A stretch of DNA of 64,000 bases from JAJXWB01 sp965246795 (GTDB taxonomy: Bacteria; Pseudomonadota; Alphaproteobacteria; Rhizobiales; Beijerinckiaceae): NCBI GenBank assembly GCA_965246795.1, contig CBDFFN010000012.1, positions 416,176 to 480,175 of the forward strand, read 5' to 3'. Position numbers and translations under genes: made by a program. The notes under the pieces are model-generated. The model had not been told where the DNA came from. It saw only the letters and a list, made by a program, of their open reading frames with translations, and did not search any database. Below, one piece after another: positions 17,161 to 26,505 of this stretch. The stretch's first letter is position 1. Every line of letters starts with the position of its first letter.

Positions 17161-19101
17161 ATGTCGGAACGTTTGCACGAAGTGGATGCCGCATGGAAAG
17201 CGCGCGCCTTCGTCGATGCCGCAAAGTATGAAGAGATGTATGCGCGCTCCCTCGCCGACCCTAAAGGTTTCTGGGGCGAGCATGCCAAGCGCATCGACTG
17301 GATCAAGCCCTTCACGGCCGTCGATGAAAGCACGTTTGGCCCCGGCAAGGTACAGATTCGCTGGTTCGGCGACGGCACGACCAACGTCGCTGCCAATTGC
17401 ATCGACCGGCATCTCGCGAAACGTGGCGATCAGATCGCCATCATCTGGGAAGGTGACGATCCCTCTGAATCGAAGACGATCACCTATCGGCAGTTGCACG
17501 AGCATGTCTGCCGCTTTGCGAATGTGCTTAAGGCGCAAGGCGTCGAGAAGGGCGACACTGTTACAATTTATCTGCCGATGATCCCCGAAGCCGCCTACGC
17601 GATGCTCGCCTGTGCGCGCATCGGCGCCGTTCACTCCATCGTATTCGGCGGCTTCTCACCGGATGCGCTCGCCGGGCGCATCGAGGGCTGCAAGTCGAAA
17701 GTCGTCATTACGGCGGACGAGGGATTGCGTGGCGGCCGCAAGGTACCATTGAAAGCGAATGTCGATGCCGCGATCGCGCGCGCGAAAGGCATCGTCGCAA
17801 GCGTCATCGTCGTGAAGCGCACGGGCGGCAAGATCGATTGGCAGGACGGCCGCGATCACTGGTATGAGGACGCCGTCGGTAAAGCCTCTGCCGACTGCCC
17901 GCCGACGGAGATGAATGCGGAAGACCCGCTTTTCATTCTCTACACATCGGGTTCGACAGGTGCGCCGAAGGGCGTCGTGCACACGACCGGCGGCTATCTC
18001 GTCTTCGCGTCGATGACGCACCAATACGTCTTCGATTACCACGATGGCGACATTTACTGGTGCACGGCCGACGTCGGCTGGGTCACGGGGCACAGCTACA
18101 TCGTCTACGGTCCGCTCGCGAACGGCGCGACGACGCTGATGTTCGAGGGCGTGCCGAACTACCCCTCGAACGCGCGCTTCTGGGAGGTCGTGGACAAGCA
18201 CAAGGTCAACATCTTCTACACCGCGCCGACCGCGATCCGCGCGCTGATGGGCGCTGGCGAAGAGCTTGTGAAGAAGACGAGCCGCAAGTCATTGCGGCTA
18301 CTCGGCTCCGTCGGCGAGCCGATCAATCCCGAAGCGTGGGAATGGTATCACCGCGTCGTCGGCGACGGCCGTTGCCCTATCGTCGACACATGGTGGCAGA
18401 CGGAGACCGGCGGCATTCTCATCACGCCACTGCCGGGCGCCATCGCGCAGAAGCCGGGCTCCGCGACAAAGCCGTTCTTCGGTGTCGAGCCGCAAGTAGT
18501 CGATGCCGAGGGCAAGATTCTCGAAGGCGCCTGCGAGGGCAATCTCGTCATCGCGCGCTCGTGGCCCGGCCAGATGCGCACCGTGTTCGGGGATCACGAA
18601 CGCTTCGTGCAGACCTATTTCTCGACCTATGCCGGCAAGTATTTCACCGGCGACGGCTGCCGGCGCGACACGGACGGTTACTACTGGATCACCGGCCGTG
18701 TCGACGACGTTATCAACGTGTCCGGCCATCGCATGGGCACGGCAGAAGTCGAAAGCGCGCTCGTCGCGCACGAGACTGTGTCCGAGGCCGCCGTCGTCGG
18801 CTTCCCGCACAACATCAAGGGCCAGGGCATCTACGCCTATGTCACGCTGATGCAGGGCGCCGAGCCGACGGACACGCTGCGCAAGGAGCTTGTCGCGTGG
18901 GTACGCAAGGAAATCGGTCCCATCGCCTCGCCGGATGTGATCCAGTTCGCGCCGGGTCTGCCGAAGACGCGCTCCGGCAAGATCATGCGCCGCATCCTGC
19001 GCAAGATCGCGGAAAACGAACTCGGATCGCTCGGCGACACATCGACGCTCGCCGATCCGGGCGTGGTCGACGATCTCGTGAAGAATCGCGGCGCGGCATA
19101 G
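17161..19101 (+). CDS. acs: Acetyl-CoA synthetase
   Basis: Activates acetate to acetyl-CoA through acetyl-AMP. The 646-residue protein has the ANL superfamily core: LFILYTSGSTGAPKGVVHTT (P-loop), WWQTETGGILITPLPG, the hinge region YYWITGRVDDVINVSGHRMG, and the C-terminal acetylation site TRSGKIMRRILRKIAE, with the lysine normally acetylated by Pat. The N-terminal LADPKGFWGEHAKRIDW is standard for Acs. GGCGGAG lies ahead of the ATG. Length and motifs are complete. Confidence 0.97.
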   Translation: MSERLHEVDAAWKARAFVDAAKYEEMYARSLADPKGFWGEHAKRIDWIKPFTAVDESTFGPGKVQIRWFGDGTTNVAANCIDRHLAKRGDQIAIIWEGDDPSESKTITYRQLHEHVCRFANVLKAQGVEKGDTVTIYLPMIPEAAYAMLACARIGAVHSIVFGGFSPDALAGRIEGCKSKVVITADEGLRGGRKVPLKANVDAAIARAKGIVASVIVVKRTGGKIDWQDGRDHWYEDAVGKASADCPPTEMNAEDPLFILYTSGSTGAPKGVVHTTGGYLVFASMTHQYVFDYHDGDIYWCTADVGWVTGHSYIVYGPLANGATTLMFEGVPNYPSNARFWEVVDKHKVNIFYTAPTAIRALMGAGEELVKKTSRKSLRLLGSVGEPINPEAWEWYHRVVGDGRCPIVDTWWQTETGGILITPLPGAIAQKPGSATKPFFGVEPQVVDAEGKILEGACEGNLVIARSWPGQMRTVFGDHERFVQTYFSTYAGKYFTGDGCRRDTDGYYWITGRVDDVINVSGHRMGTAEVESALVAHETVSEAAVVGFPHNIKGQGIYAYVTLMQGAEPTDTLRKELVAWVRKEIGPIASPDVIQFAPGLPKTRSGKIMRRILRKIAENELGSLGDTSTLADPGVVDDLVKNRGAA

Positions 19102-19108
19102 ATTATCT

Positions 19109-19166
19109 GTCATGCCCGCGAACGCGGGCATCTATTTTGCTGGATTCCTGCTTCGCGGGAATGACA
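19109..19166. repeat. Small palindromic repeat (double hairpin)
   Basis: An outer TGTCAT/ATGACA pair encloses two inner hairpins: ATGCCCGCG-AA-CGCGGGCAT (19112-19131) and ATTCCTGC-TTC-GCGGGAAT (19144-19162, one mismatch). This is the form of a dispersed intergenic repeat common in alphaproteobacteria. Lying seven bases after the acs stop, it may also serve as terminator. Confidence 0.8.
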
Positions 19167-19202
19167 ATTTCCCGGGAATAACTGCTCGCTTCACACGTCT
19201 CT

Positions 19203-19226
19203 CCTCCGGTCAGTCACGACCGGAGG
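19203..19226 (+). promoter_or_regulatory. Hairpin that sequesters the ribosome site of the next gene
   Basis: CCTCCGGT (19203-19210) pairs perfectly with ACCGGAGG (19219-19226) over an eight-base loop. The right arm contains GGAGG, the Shine-Dalgarno for the ATG at 19235. In RNA the ribosome site would be buried, which suggests translational control, for example by temperature or a bound factor. Regulation is inferred only from this fold. Confidence 0.5.
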
Positions 19227-19234
19227 TTCATTCT

Positions 19235-19615
19235 ATGAAGTCGATCTATCTCGCCGTCGCCGCGACGGTGCTGTCCGCCACTGCCGCGCTCGCCCAGATG
19301 CCCGCAATGCCCGGCGACACCGCACTCGGCAAAGTTCTCACCGACACAAAGAGCATGACGCTCTACACGTTCGACAAGGACACGACGCCCGGCAAGTCGG
19401 CCTGCAATGGTCCATGCGCCAGCAACTGGCCCGCGCTGATGGCGATGGGCGAAGCCAAGCCAATGGCCGAATGGACGGTCATCACGCGTGACGATGGTGG
19501 CAAGCAGTGGGCCTACAAGGGCAAGCCGCTCTACACATTCGCGAAGGATACAAAGGCTGGCGACACGATGGGCGACGGTTTCCTCAACGGCGCGTGGCAC
19601 GTCGCGAAGCCTTGA
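19235..19615 (+). CDS. Secreted COG4315-type repeat protein (Yx(F/W/Y)xxD lipoprotein family)
   Basis: A 126-residue exported protein with leader MKSIYLAVAATVLSATAALA. The mature part has the duplicated family motif: LYTFDKDTTPGKSACNGPCA and LYTFAKDTKAGD, plus WPALMA. Here the leader lacks an obvious lipobox Cys, so it is probably soluble in the periplasm. The upstream frame (from 19112) runs through the palindromic repeat and is not coding. Function of the family is unknown. Confidence 0.87.
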   Translation: MKSIYLAVAATVLSATAALAQMPAMPGDTALGKVLTDTKSMTLYTFDKDTTPGKSACNGPCASNWPALMAMGEAKPMAEWTVITRDDGGKQWAYKGKPLYTFAKDTKAGDTMGDGFLNGAWHVAKP

Positions 19616-19626
19616 TCTTGACGGCG

Positions 19627-19650
19627 TCCTCTCCCGCACGCGGGAGAGGA
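19627..19650. terminator. Bidirectional terminator-like palindrome
   Basis: TCCTCTCCCGC pairs with GCGGGAGAGGA across a two-base loop, giving an 11-bp perfect stem between two convergent genes (stops at 19615 and 19652). No long T-run follows. It resembles the arms of the repeat at 11297-11418, so it may be a derivative of the same repeat family used as a terminator. Confidence 0.6.
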
Positions 19651-19651
19651 C

Positions 19652-21241
19652 TTACGCTCCTGCAATCATCAATTTGTAGTTCAGCGAATCCACCAGTGCC
19701 TGGAATGACGCGTCGATCACGTTGGCGCTGACGCCGACCGTCGACCAGCGGTCGCCGTGCCCATCGGCATATTCGATCAGTACGCGCGTCACTGCATCCG
19801 TGCCGCCCTGGAACACGCGCACGCGATAGTCGACAAGCTCCGTGTCCTCGATGAAACGCTGGTATTTACCGAGATCTTTGCGCAACGCGAGATCGAGAGC
19901 ATTAACGGGACCGTTGCCCTCGGCCGCTGAGATCAGCGTCTCGCCGTCGATCCGTACTTTCACGATCGCTTCGGATACAGCCTTCACAACACCGTTCGCA
20001 TCGAAGCGCCGCTCGACATTCACACTGAAACGCTCGACATCGAAAAAATGCGGTAGTTCGCCAAGCGTCCGCTTCGCGAGCAAAAGAAACGAAGCGTCGG
20101 CGCCTTCATAGGCGTAGCCGAGCGACTCTTTTTCTTTTACCTCTTCCAGCAGCGCGACAAGACGTGGATGGTCCTTCGGTAACGACACGCCGAGCCGTTC
20201 GAGTTCGGCAAGAATGTTCGACTTGCCCGCCTGATCCGACACCAGCATGCGCCGACGGTTGCCGACACTTTCCGGCGTTACATGCTCATAAGTGCGCGGG
20301 TCCTTCATCACGGCAGACGCATGGATGCCCGCCTTTGTCGCGAAGGCCGAGGCACCGACATATGGCGCCTGCCGGTCCGGGGCGCGATTCAACAACTCGT
20401 CAAGCGTGTGGCTGATTTTTGCGAGATGCGTCAGCTTCTCGGATGTGACACCGATCTCGAATTTTTCGGCGTAGTCGCCCTTCAGCAGCAACGTGGGGAT
20501 CAGCGTGACGAGATTGGCGTTGCCGCAACGCTCGCCGAGTCCATTCAGCGTGCCCTGAATGTGCCGCGCGCCGGCGCGCACCGCGGCGAGCGAATTGGCG
20601 ACGGCATTGCCGGTGTCGTCATGCGCGTGGATGCCGAGATTTGTCGATGGGATTGTCTTTGCGACTTCGGCGACGATCGCTTCGATCTCGTGCGGCAGCG
20701 TGCCGCCATTTGTGTCGCAGAGCACGACCCACCGCGCGCCGGCATCGAGCGCGGTTTTCGCGCATTCCAAGGCATAGGCGCAGTTCGCCTTGTAGCCGTC
20801 GAAGAAATGCTCGCAATCGAGAATGGCCTCGCGGCCCTTCGCCACCGCCGCCGCGATCGAATCGCGGATTCCTTCGAGATTGTCTTCGAGCGTCGATTCC
20901 AGCGCGACGCGCACCTGATAGTCCCAAGCCTTTGCGACGAAGGTGATCGTGTCGCAATCCGCGGCCAGCAAACCCGCGACGCCGGGGTCGTTGGCGGCAG
21001 AGCGGCCGGCGCGTTTCGTCATGCCGAAGGCGGCGAATTTCGCCGACGTGAGCGGGTTCTTGACGAAGAACTCCGTGTCGAGTGGGTTGGCGCCGGGATA
21101 GCCCCCTTCAATCGTGTCGATGCCGAAATCGTCCAAGAGCGCCGCGATGTGCCGCTTGTCGTCGAGCGAGAAATCGATGCCGGTCGTCTGCGCTCCGTCG
21201 CGCAGAGTCGTGTCGAAGAGATGCAGGCGTTCGCGGCTCAT
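19652..21241 (-). CDS. cimA: (R)-citramalate synthase
   Basis: Condenses pyruvate and acetyl-CoA to citramalate, the threonine-independent entry to isoleucine synthesis. The 529-residue protein starts MSRERLHLFDTTLRDGAQTT, the standard DTTLRDG catalytic motif of the isopropylmalate synthase family. GIDTIEGGYPGANPLD and the long C-terminal regulatory domain (from about 400) match the CimA branch rather than LeuA. HAHDDTGNAVANSLAAVRAG holds the metal ligands. ATG 21241 is fixed by its four-base overlap with the stop of the upstream acetyltransferase; a start at 21286 would overlap further. Confidence 0.93.
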   Translation of the reverse strand: MSRERLHLFDTTLRDGAQTTGIDFSLDDKRHIAALLDDFGIDTIEGGYPGANPLDTEFFVKNPLTSAKFAAFGMTKRAGRSAANDPGVAGLLAADCDTITFVAKAWDYQVRVALESTLEDNLEGIRDSIAAAVAKGREAILDCEHFFDGYKANCAYALECAKTALDAGARWVVLCDTNGGTLPHEIEAIVAEVAKTIPSTNLGIHAHDDTGNAVANSLAAVRAGARHIQGTLNGLGERCGNANLVTLIPTLLLKGDYAEKFEIGVTSEKLTHLAKISHTLDELLNRAPDRQAPYVGASAFATKAGIHASAVMKDPRTYEHVTPESVGNRRRMLVSDQAGKSNILAELERLGVSLPKDHPRLVALLEEVKEKESLGYAYEGADASFLLLAKRTLGELPHFFDVERFSVNVERRFDANGVVKAVSEAIVKVRIDGETLISAAEGNGPVNALDLALRKDLGKYQRFIEDTELVDYRVRVFQGGTDAVTRVLIEYADGHGDRWSTVGVSANVIDASFQALVDSLNYKLMIAGA

Positions 21242-21714
21242 TGCTTTGGACCGAGGGTTTTCTTCATGCTCGTGTTGGCGAGCCATTCGTCGCCGAGCGT
21301 GATTGTGTTGCGTCGAAACGCCACGAAACTGCGCGCGTCGAAGAGCGGTTTCGCGGTGTCGCTGGCGTCGGCGGTCAGTTCTTTCGCGCCGCGCGCGGTG
21401 GCGAGCTTCTCCAGCGCATCGAGCAAGGTCGTCGCGACGCCGCTGCGCGCGACGCGCGGATCGACATAGAGAAGATCAATGTGACCGTTGTCGACGAGCG
21501 CGGCGAAGCCGACGGGCACGGCGTCGACTGTCGCGACAAGCGTCAGAGCCTTCTCGACGCGTGTCGCGAGATCGTCTTCAAGCGCCTCGGCCCACGCCGC
21601 ACACTGCGCCTCGCTGTAGTCTTCGACGGCTATTTCCTCGATGGCTGCACGTGCGATGGACGCGAGCGTCGGGAGGTCGGTCACGATATAGGGACGGAGC
21701 GCGATGGTGGTCAT
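21238..21714 (-). CDS. GNAT-family N-acetyltransferase
   Basis: A 158-residue acetyltransferase. The acetyl-CoA binding motif A is HIDLLYVDPRVARSGVATTL followed by LLDALEKLA. The protein overlaps cysS upstream and cimA downstream by four bases each, so the three genes form a tightly coupled operon. The substrate is unknown; coexpression with cysteinyl-tRNA synthetase and citramalate synthase gives no clear hint. Confidence 0.9.
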   Translation of the reverse strand: MTTIALRPYIVTDLPTLASIARAAIEEIAVEDYSEAQCAAWAEALEDDLATRVEKALTLVATVDAVPVGFAALVDNGHIDLLYVDPRVARSGVATTLLDALEKLATARGAKELTADASDTAKPLFDARSFVAFRRNTITLGDEWLANTSMKKTLGPKQ

Positions 21715-23216
21715 TGCTTTACTTCCCAGGTCGTCGTGCCGTCCTTGTTGTCTTTCAGCGCGATGCCCATCGTGAGAAGCTCGTCGCGGATGCGATCGGA
21801 TTCTTTCCAGTCTTTTTCCGCGCGAGCGGCGAGACGAGTATCGATAAACGATTTGATCGCAGTTTCTTGATCGTCCGAAAGGCGCATGATCTTTCGGCCT
21901 GCCAACTGGCGCAGCCCTTTCGCGTCGTTGAAACGAACAAGCCCGAGCACCTCAAGGTCGCCCAGAAATGTCCAAGCATTCTCTTTCGCGTGGCCGATCT
22001 CATGCGGCTCGTAGCGCGCAAGACCGGCACTCACTTGTGAGAAACCAGTTACAATCGAAGAAATATTGAGATCGTCGCTCAATTCCCATAGCGTTTGCTG
22101 ACGAGGCGGCATTCGCACCCAATCGTCGTCAATAAGTTTTTCGCCAACGACATCGATGATTGAGCGCGCCCACTTGCCGAGCAGAGTTTCCGCTTCCTCC
22201 AGCGCCTTCACCGTCCAGTCGATCGGCTGGCGATAATGCGTCTTCAGCATCGCAAGGCGTAGCACTTCGCCGGGCCATTTGCGCCCACCAAACTTATCCG
22301 TGTGCAGCAGATCGTGGATCGTCACGAAATTCCCGGCGCTCTTGCTCATCTTGGCGCCCTCGACCTGCAGGAAGCCGTTGTGCATCCAGACGTTCGCCAT
22401 GACCGACGTGCCGAAGCAGCAGCGTGATTGCGCGATCTCGTTCTCGTGGTGCGGAAATACGAGGTCGATGCCGCCGGCATGAATGTCGAACGTCTCGCCC
22501 AACAAAGCTGCCGACATCGCGGAACATTCGAGATGCCAGCCCGGTCGCCCAAAGCCCCACGGCGAATCCCAGCCCGGCTCTTCACCACGTGAAGGCTTCC
22601 ACAAAACGAAATCCGTGTCAGCGCGCTTGTAGGGCGCGACATCGACACGCGCGCCGGCAATCATCTCGTCGAGCGGGCGACGCGACAGTCTTCCGTAATC
22701 CGGCATCGACGGCACGGAGAAAAGCACGTGCCCGTCCGCTTCATACGCGTGTCCGGTCTCGATCAGCCGCGCGATCATGCGGATCATGTCGATCGACGCA
22801 TCCGGCTTCGCTACGAAATCCGTCGCGCGCGGCTGATGCGTCGGCTCCAAACAACCCAAGGCGCGCACATCGTCCTGAAAGATGCGGTTCGTTTCGTCCG
22901 TCAATTCGCGGATCGAGATGCCGCGCTCCGCAGCGCGCGCGTTGATCTTGTCGTCGACGTCCGTGATGTTGCGGACATAGGTAACTTTGGTTTTGCCTTT
23001 TCCCCCGTCCCAAACTCCCTGCTTTGCTTGGTGCTGGAGCAGCCGGAACAGCACGTCGAACACGATGAGCGGCCGCGCATTGCCGATATGCGCGAGATCG
23101 TAGACCGTCGGGCCGCAGGCATAAAGCCGCACATTGTTCGCGTCGATCGGCGCGAACGGCTCCTTCGTGCGTGTCAGCGTGTTGTAGAGCCGCAACTGCG
23201 GCTGTTCGGACGACAT
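21711..23216 (-). CDS. cysS: Cysteinyl-tRNA synthetase
   Basis: Charges tRNA-Cys. The 501-residue protein begins MSSEQPQLRLYNTLTRTKEP and has the class I signatures YACGPTVYDLAHIGNARPLI (HIGH region with the first zinc Cys) and GAKMSKSAGNFVTIHDLL (KMSKS). Other zinc ligands lie in LECSAMSAALLG and GGIDLVFPHHENE. It is the first gene of the cysS-GNAT-cimA operon; the 257 bp upstream (23217-23473) probably contains its promoter. Confidence 0.97.
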   Translation of the reverse strand: MSSEQPQLRLYNTLTRTKEPFAPIDANNVRLYACGPTVYDLAHIGNARPLIVFDVLFRLLQHQAKQGVWDGGKGKTKVTYVRNITDVDDKINARAAERGISIRELTDETNRIFQDDVRALGCLEPTHQPRATDFVAKPDASIDMIRMIARLIETGHAYEADGHVLFSVPSMPDYGRLSRRPLDEMIAGARVDVAPYKRADTDFVLWKPSRGEEPGWDSPWGFGRPGWHLECSAMSAALLGETFDIHAGGIDLVFPHHENEIAQSRCCFGTSVMANVWMHNGFLQVEGAKMSKSAGNFVTIHDLLHTDKFGGRKWPGEVLRLAMLKTHYRQPIDWTVKALEEAETLLGKWARSIIDVVGEKLIDDDWVRMPPRQQTLWELSDDLNISSIVTGFSQVSAGLARYEPHEIGHAKENAWTFLGDLEVLGLVRFNDAKGLRQLAGRKIMRLSDDQETAIKSFIDTRLAARAEKDWKESDRIRDELLTMGIALKDNKDGTTTWEVKQ

Positions 23217-23473
23217 GACAAATCCTCGGGCCGGCTGGCCGAAAATGTCGTCGCTTGAAGATCAGGCAAAGACGCTTCCGCCAGCACGGGGGCTAGCGAA
23301 TAATAATCCGGGCGATTGCGGGGCAGCGCGTCATGCGCTGACCATGCGCAATTTCCGCCGCGCCGGTCAAGGTCTTCCGAAAAGGTGCGGGGCCGTTCGC
23401 ATTGAACCCGGCGATTTCAGGAAAGGTTAACCGGGCACTGCAATGCTTGACGTGTTCAAACGTCGAGTTTCCC

Positions 23474-23818
23474 ATGTTGCTTTCCGCGCACCGTTTCGCT
23501 CGTGTCGATCTCGAAGTCCTGCCGCCACTCATCGTGCCGCTGCTGGCGACCTTCCTGCTGCTCGCAGCCGGCGCTGGCGGAGCCCGCGCTGCGAATACTT
23601 TCGTGATCTCCGACAACGAAGGCTACGGCATCATGGATTGCGTCACGGACGGCAAGTCCTGCGGCCGCGTCGTCGCGGACGCCTGGTGCGAGGCGCATGG
23701 CCACGGCCCTGCAAAGTCGTTCGGACGTGCCTCCGACATCACCGGCGCGACGCAGGTTTCGACCGAAACACCGACGCAGATCAAGCCGGACGCCGCCGTC
23801 GTCGCCTGCGGCGACTAG
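23474..23818 (+). CDS. Small exported protein of unknown function
   Basis: A 114-residue protein with a leader-like hydrophobic stretch (LPPLIVPLLATFLLLAAGAG) that ends near ARAA. The mature part starts NTFVISDNEGYGIMDCVTDG and contains four cysteines (MDC, KSC, EAWC-type and VAC), suggesting two disulfides. I have no family name for it. The start is ATG 23474; the upstream in-frame extension lacks a leader. It converges with the YeeE gene with a four-base overlap of stops. Confidence 0.75.
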   Translation: MLLSAHRFARVDLEVLPPLIVPLLATFLLLAAGAGGARAANTFVISDNEGYGIMDCVTDGKSCGRVVADAWCEAHGHGPAKSFGRASDITGATQVSTETPTQIKPDAAVVACGD

Positions 23819-24765
23819 GACTTTACAGAACCCTTGTTGGTGTGAAACGGCGGCAGTTCGCTCGCAGCCGGCGGAAATAGCCTGAACGACAAAACGATCG
23901 TTCCGAACAGCACGATAAATGCGACTAGCGCATGCGGACTGCCGCTCGGCACGCCGTAGAATGCCAACGCATCCGTCGTACCGGGGATCATCAGCGACCC
24001 CACACCCATCAGAAACCCGCCCGCCGCCTCGCGAATGAACCGCGCTCGCTGCGGCAAGCGCCAGTGAATTTCGCCGGCCCAATGACGCATCGCAAAAGCA
24101 CCCGCGAGCAATGCGAGGAAGCCGACTCCCGCGGCCACGTAAGTGCCGGTGCCATGCAGCGCCTCGGTGGCGAGCTCGAGCCAGGTCACATGCGTCTGCA
24201 GACTGTAGAGCAGCGCCGCGAAGGCGCCGAGCAGCAGCGGCGGCCCGAGGTGCCGGACACCGCCTCGCCACCACGCGATCAGAATGAACACGACGATCAG
24301 CAGCGCCATCGCGCCGACCAGCGGCAGCTGCACCGAACCTGCCCATGCCGGCTTCTGGTCCATGATCATGGTGCGAGGTAGCAGCGCCACCGCCGCCAGC
24401 AGACCGCCGATGGTCGCAAGTGCGCCGAGGTCACCGCTGGCCAAGCGGCCGACTGTGCCGATCGAACAAGCCGCGTTGAGCCGCGCGCCAATCGCGAAAG
24501 TCACCGCGCCCACCAGCGTCATCGCGGTTGGCCAGGTCCACGGCGCCGGCTTGTGCCAGCCCGCTTGCTCCGTCGCGAAGAGCACGAGCGCGCCGATGGC
24601 GCTGACGGCCAGAAGGCCTGCGACTGCCTGGAACCGCCCGTGCGAGAGGTCGTGGGCAGCGCGCATCATGCAGAGGTTCGAGCGCGCCAGTGCGCCGCCA
24701 GCCAGCAGGCCGAGAACAGCCGCGATGACGATTGAAACCGTCGCGACGGGCATCGGCTGTTCCAT
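23815..24765 (-). CDS. YeeE/YedE-family sulfur-compound transporter-like membrane protein
   Basis: A 316-residue protein with about nine hydrophobic segments. The two diagnostic motifs are ARSNLCMMRAAHDL near the N-terminus and GARLNAACSIGTVGRLASGD in the middle, which carry the conserved cysteines that bind thiosulfate in TsuA/YeeE. GVGSLMIPGTTDALAFYG is a third. Thiosulfate or another sulfur compound is the likely substrate. No TusA/YeeD partner is adjacent. CreA lies just upstream in the same direction. Confidence 0.87.
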   Translation of the reverse strand: MEQPMPVATVSIVIAAVLGLLAGGALARSNLCMMRAAHDLSHGRFQAVAGLLAVSAIGALVLFATEQAGWHKPAPWTWPTAMTLVGAVTFAIGARLNAACSIGTVGRLASGDLGALATIGGLLAAVALLPRTMIMDQKPAWAGSVQLPLVGAMALLIVVFILIAWWRGGVRHLGPPLLLGAFAALLYSLQTHVTWLELATEALHGTGTYVAAGVGFLALLAGAFAMRHWAGEIHWRLPQRARFIREAAGGFLMGVGSLMIPGTTDALAFYGVPSGSPHALVAFIVLFGTIVLSFRLFPPAASELPPFHTNKGSVKS

Positions 24766-24769
24766 AGGC

Positions 24770-25279
24770 TCAGTCCTTCAAGGAATCGGCGCAGCGCGCC
24801 ACATCCCCTGCCCCGCCCCAGGGCGCGATCGGCACGGCGGTGGTGGAGTTTTTGGGAGAGCCTTCCACGAGCTTGTCGGAATAGACCATGTAGACGAGCA
24901 CATTGTGCTTCGTGTCGCAGCCGCGCACGATCTGCATGCGCTTGAAGAGCAACGACCGGCGCTCGCTGAACACAACGTCGCCTTGCGCAAATTTCGCCTT
25001 TAGCTTGATCGGCGCAAACTGCCGGCAGGCGATCGAAACGTCGGACGTCTCCTCGGCAACGCCGAACATGCCCGACACGCCGCCGCGCTCCGGCACGGTG
25101 TAGTGGCACACGACGCCTTCCACGACCGGGTCCTCGAGCGCATAGGTCGCAAGCTTGTCGTTCGGCGTCAGCAGTTTGAACGTCGTCGACTTCCGGAAGA
25201 TCAGGTCCGGCCCTTCGTCGGCGCGCGCGACGCCCGCAAGGATCAGCCCGAGAATGAAAGCGAAGAGTACGAGGCGCAT
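24770..25279 (-). CDS. creA: CreA-family periplasmic protein
   Basis: A 169-residue exported protein with leader MRLVLFAFILGLILAGVARA. The CreA domain follows: LIFRKSTTFKLLTPNDKLAT, DPVVEGVVCHYTVPERGG, EETSDVSIACRQFAPIKLK and RGCDTKHNVLVYMVYSDKLV, with cysteines in family positions. Function remains unknown in the family. The frame is open to 25702, but the leader sets the start. Its stop is four bases from the YeeE start, so the two are likely cotranscribed. Confidence 0.9.
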   Translation of the reverse strand: MRLVLFAFILGLILAGVARADEGPDLIFRKSTTFKLLTPNDKLATYALEDPVVEGVVCHYTVPERGGVSGMFGVAEETSDVSIACRQFAPIKLKAKFAQGDVVFSERRSLLFKRMQIVRGCDTKHNVLVYMVYSDKLVEGSPKNSTTAVPIAPWGGAGDVARCADSLKD

Positions 25280-25404
25280 GAATGATCCGCGTCGGGTCAG
25301 GAGACGGGCATCATATGGCCACGTTTTCCTCCGGTCGCCAGACGGGCTAGACACCTCCCGTTCACCATTTCGTAACCATGATCGCGGTGCATTGAGTCGC
25401 CCGC

Positions 25405-26505
25405 ATGCGGAGCAGGACAGTTTTGATGGGTCGCCGGACGGCGCGAATCTCGCAGGCTTTGGGCGCGGCGGCGCTGCTGCTGTCGCAGCTTTGCTCGACA
25501 CCTGTGGCGCAGGCGCAGGCGATCGACTGCAACAGGCTGGCGGCGCAGATCGCTGCGGCCTCCCCTCGCGCCGGCGGCGGTGGCGGCCAGTATGCCGCGG
25601 CAGCCGGCAAGCAGCGCGCCGAACTCGCGCGCATGCAGGGGTATGCGAACAGCCTCGGCTGCGACCGGCCGGACTTCTTCCTCTTCGGCAATCGCTCCCC
25701 ACAGTGCGGCGGCATCAACGCCCAGATTTCTCGCATGCAGGCCAACCTGCAGGGCCTGACGCAGGCGGCCGCCTATGGCGGCGACGGGGCGCGCGCGGCA
25801 CTCCAACAGCGGTTCGACACCTATTGCCGCGGCGCAGGCGGCTACGGCACGGCCACGAATTTCTTCGACCAGCTCTTTGGCGGCGCGCGGCGTCCCGTCG
25901 AGGAGACACCCCAGATCATGGTGCCGCCCGAGGAGGAGCAGCAGGCCGGCAGCGGCGCGCGAGGCGGCTCACAAGCGCTATGCGTGCGCAGTTGCGACGG
26001 CGGCTATTTCCCGATGAGCGTGGCGGCGAGCCGTCGCGATCTCGGCGACCTGCAGGAGTTGTGTTCCGCGCTCTGCCCCGGCACCGAGGCGAAGCTTTTC
26101 ACGCGCGTGCCCGGCCGCGAGATCGGCACTGCCGTGTCGGCCGATGGCAACGCCTATGCCGATCTGCCGAACGCGCTGAAATTCGAGAAGACGTTCGACA
26201 AGAGCTGCACCTGCAAGCCGGCCGACAAAAGCTGGGTCCAGGCGCTCGCCGACGCCGAACGCCTGCTCGGGGAGAACCGGCGCGGCGATATCGTCGTGAC
26301 ACCGGAGCGCGCGGAAGAATTGTCGCGTCTGGCCGGACCGGCCGGCGGCCGCGAACGGCCTTCCCGCAAGGATGCGAAAACGGCCAAGGCTGGAGGTCCC
26401 ACGCCAGTCGAGGAAACCGCAGCGCCAGCCGAGAAGCCCGCCGACGCGACGGGCGCGCTTCGCGGTTCGGACGTCAAGCCGCGCATGCGCGTAATCTCGC
26501 AATAG
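25405..26505 (+). CDS. DUF2865 domain exported protein
   Basis: A 366-residue exported protein. After the leader (ALGAAALLLSQLCSTPVAQA) come RMQGYANSLGCDRPDFFLFG, QCGGINAQISRMQANLQ and the central QALCVRSCDGGYFPMSVAAS, ending SCTCKPADKSWVQALADAE. These are the DUF2865 blocks; the conserved cysteines probably pair. A Lys/Pro/Ala-rich C-terminal tail (310-366) is of low complexity. Rhizobiales carry such proteins widely; function is unknown. Its 3' end overlaps gltX on the other strand by 32 bases. Confidence 0.87.
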   Translation: MRSRTVLMGRRTARISQALGAAALLLSQLCSTPVAQAQAIDCNRLAAQIAAASPRAGGGGGQYAAAAGKQRAELARMQGYANSLGCDRPDFFLFGNRSPQCGGINAQISRMQANLQGLTQAAAYGGDGARAALQQRFDTYCRGAGGYGTATNFFDQLFGGARRPVEETPQIMVPPEEEQQAGSGARGGSQALCVRSCDGGYFPMSVAASRRDLGDLQELCSALCPGTEAKLFTRVPGREIGTAVSADGNAYADLPNALKFEKTFDKSCTCKPADKSWVQALADAERLLGENRRGDIVVTPERAEELSRLAGPAGGRERPSRKDAKTAKAGGPTPVEETAAPAEKPADATGALRGSDVKPRMRVISQ

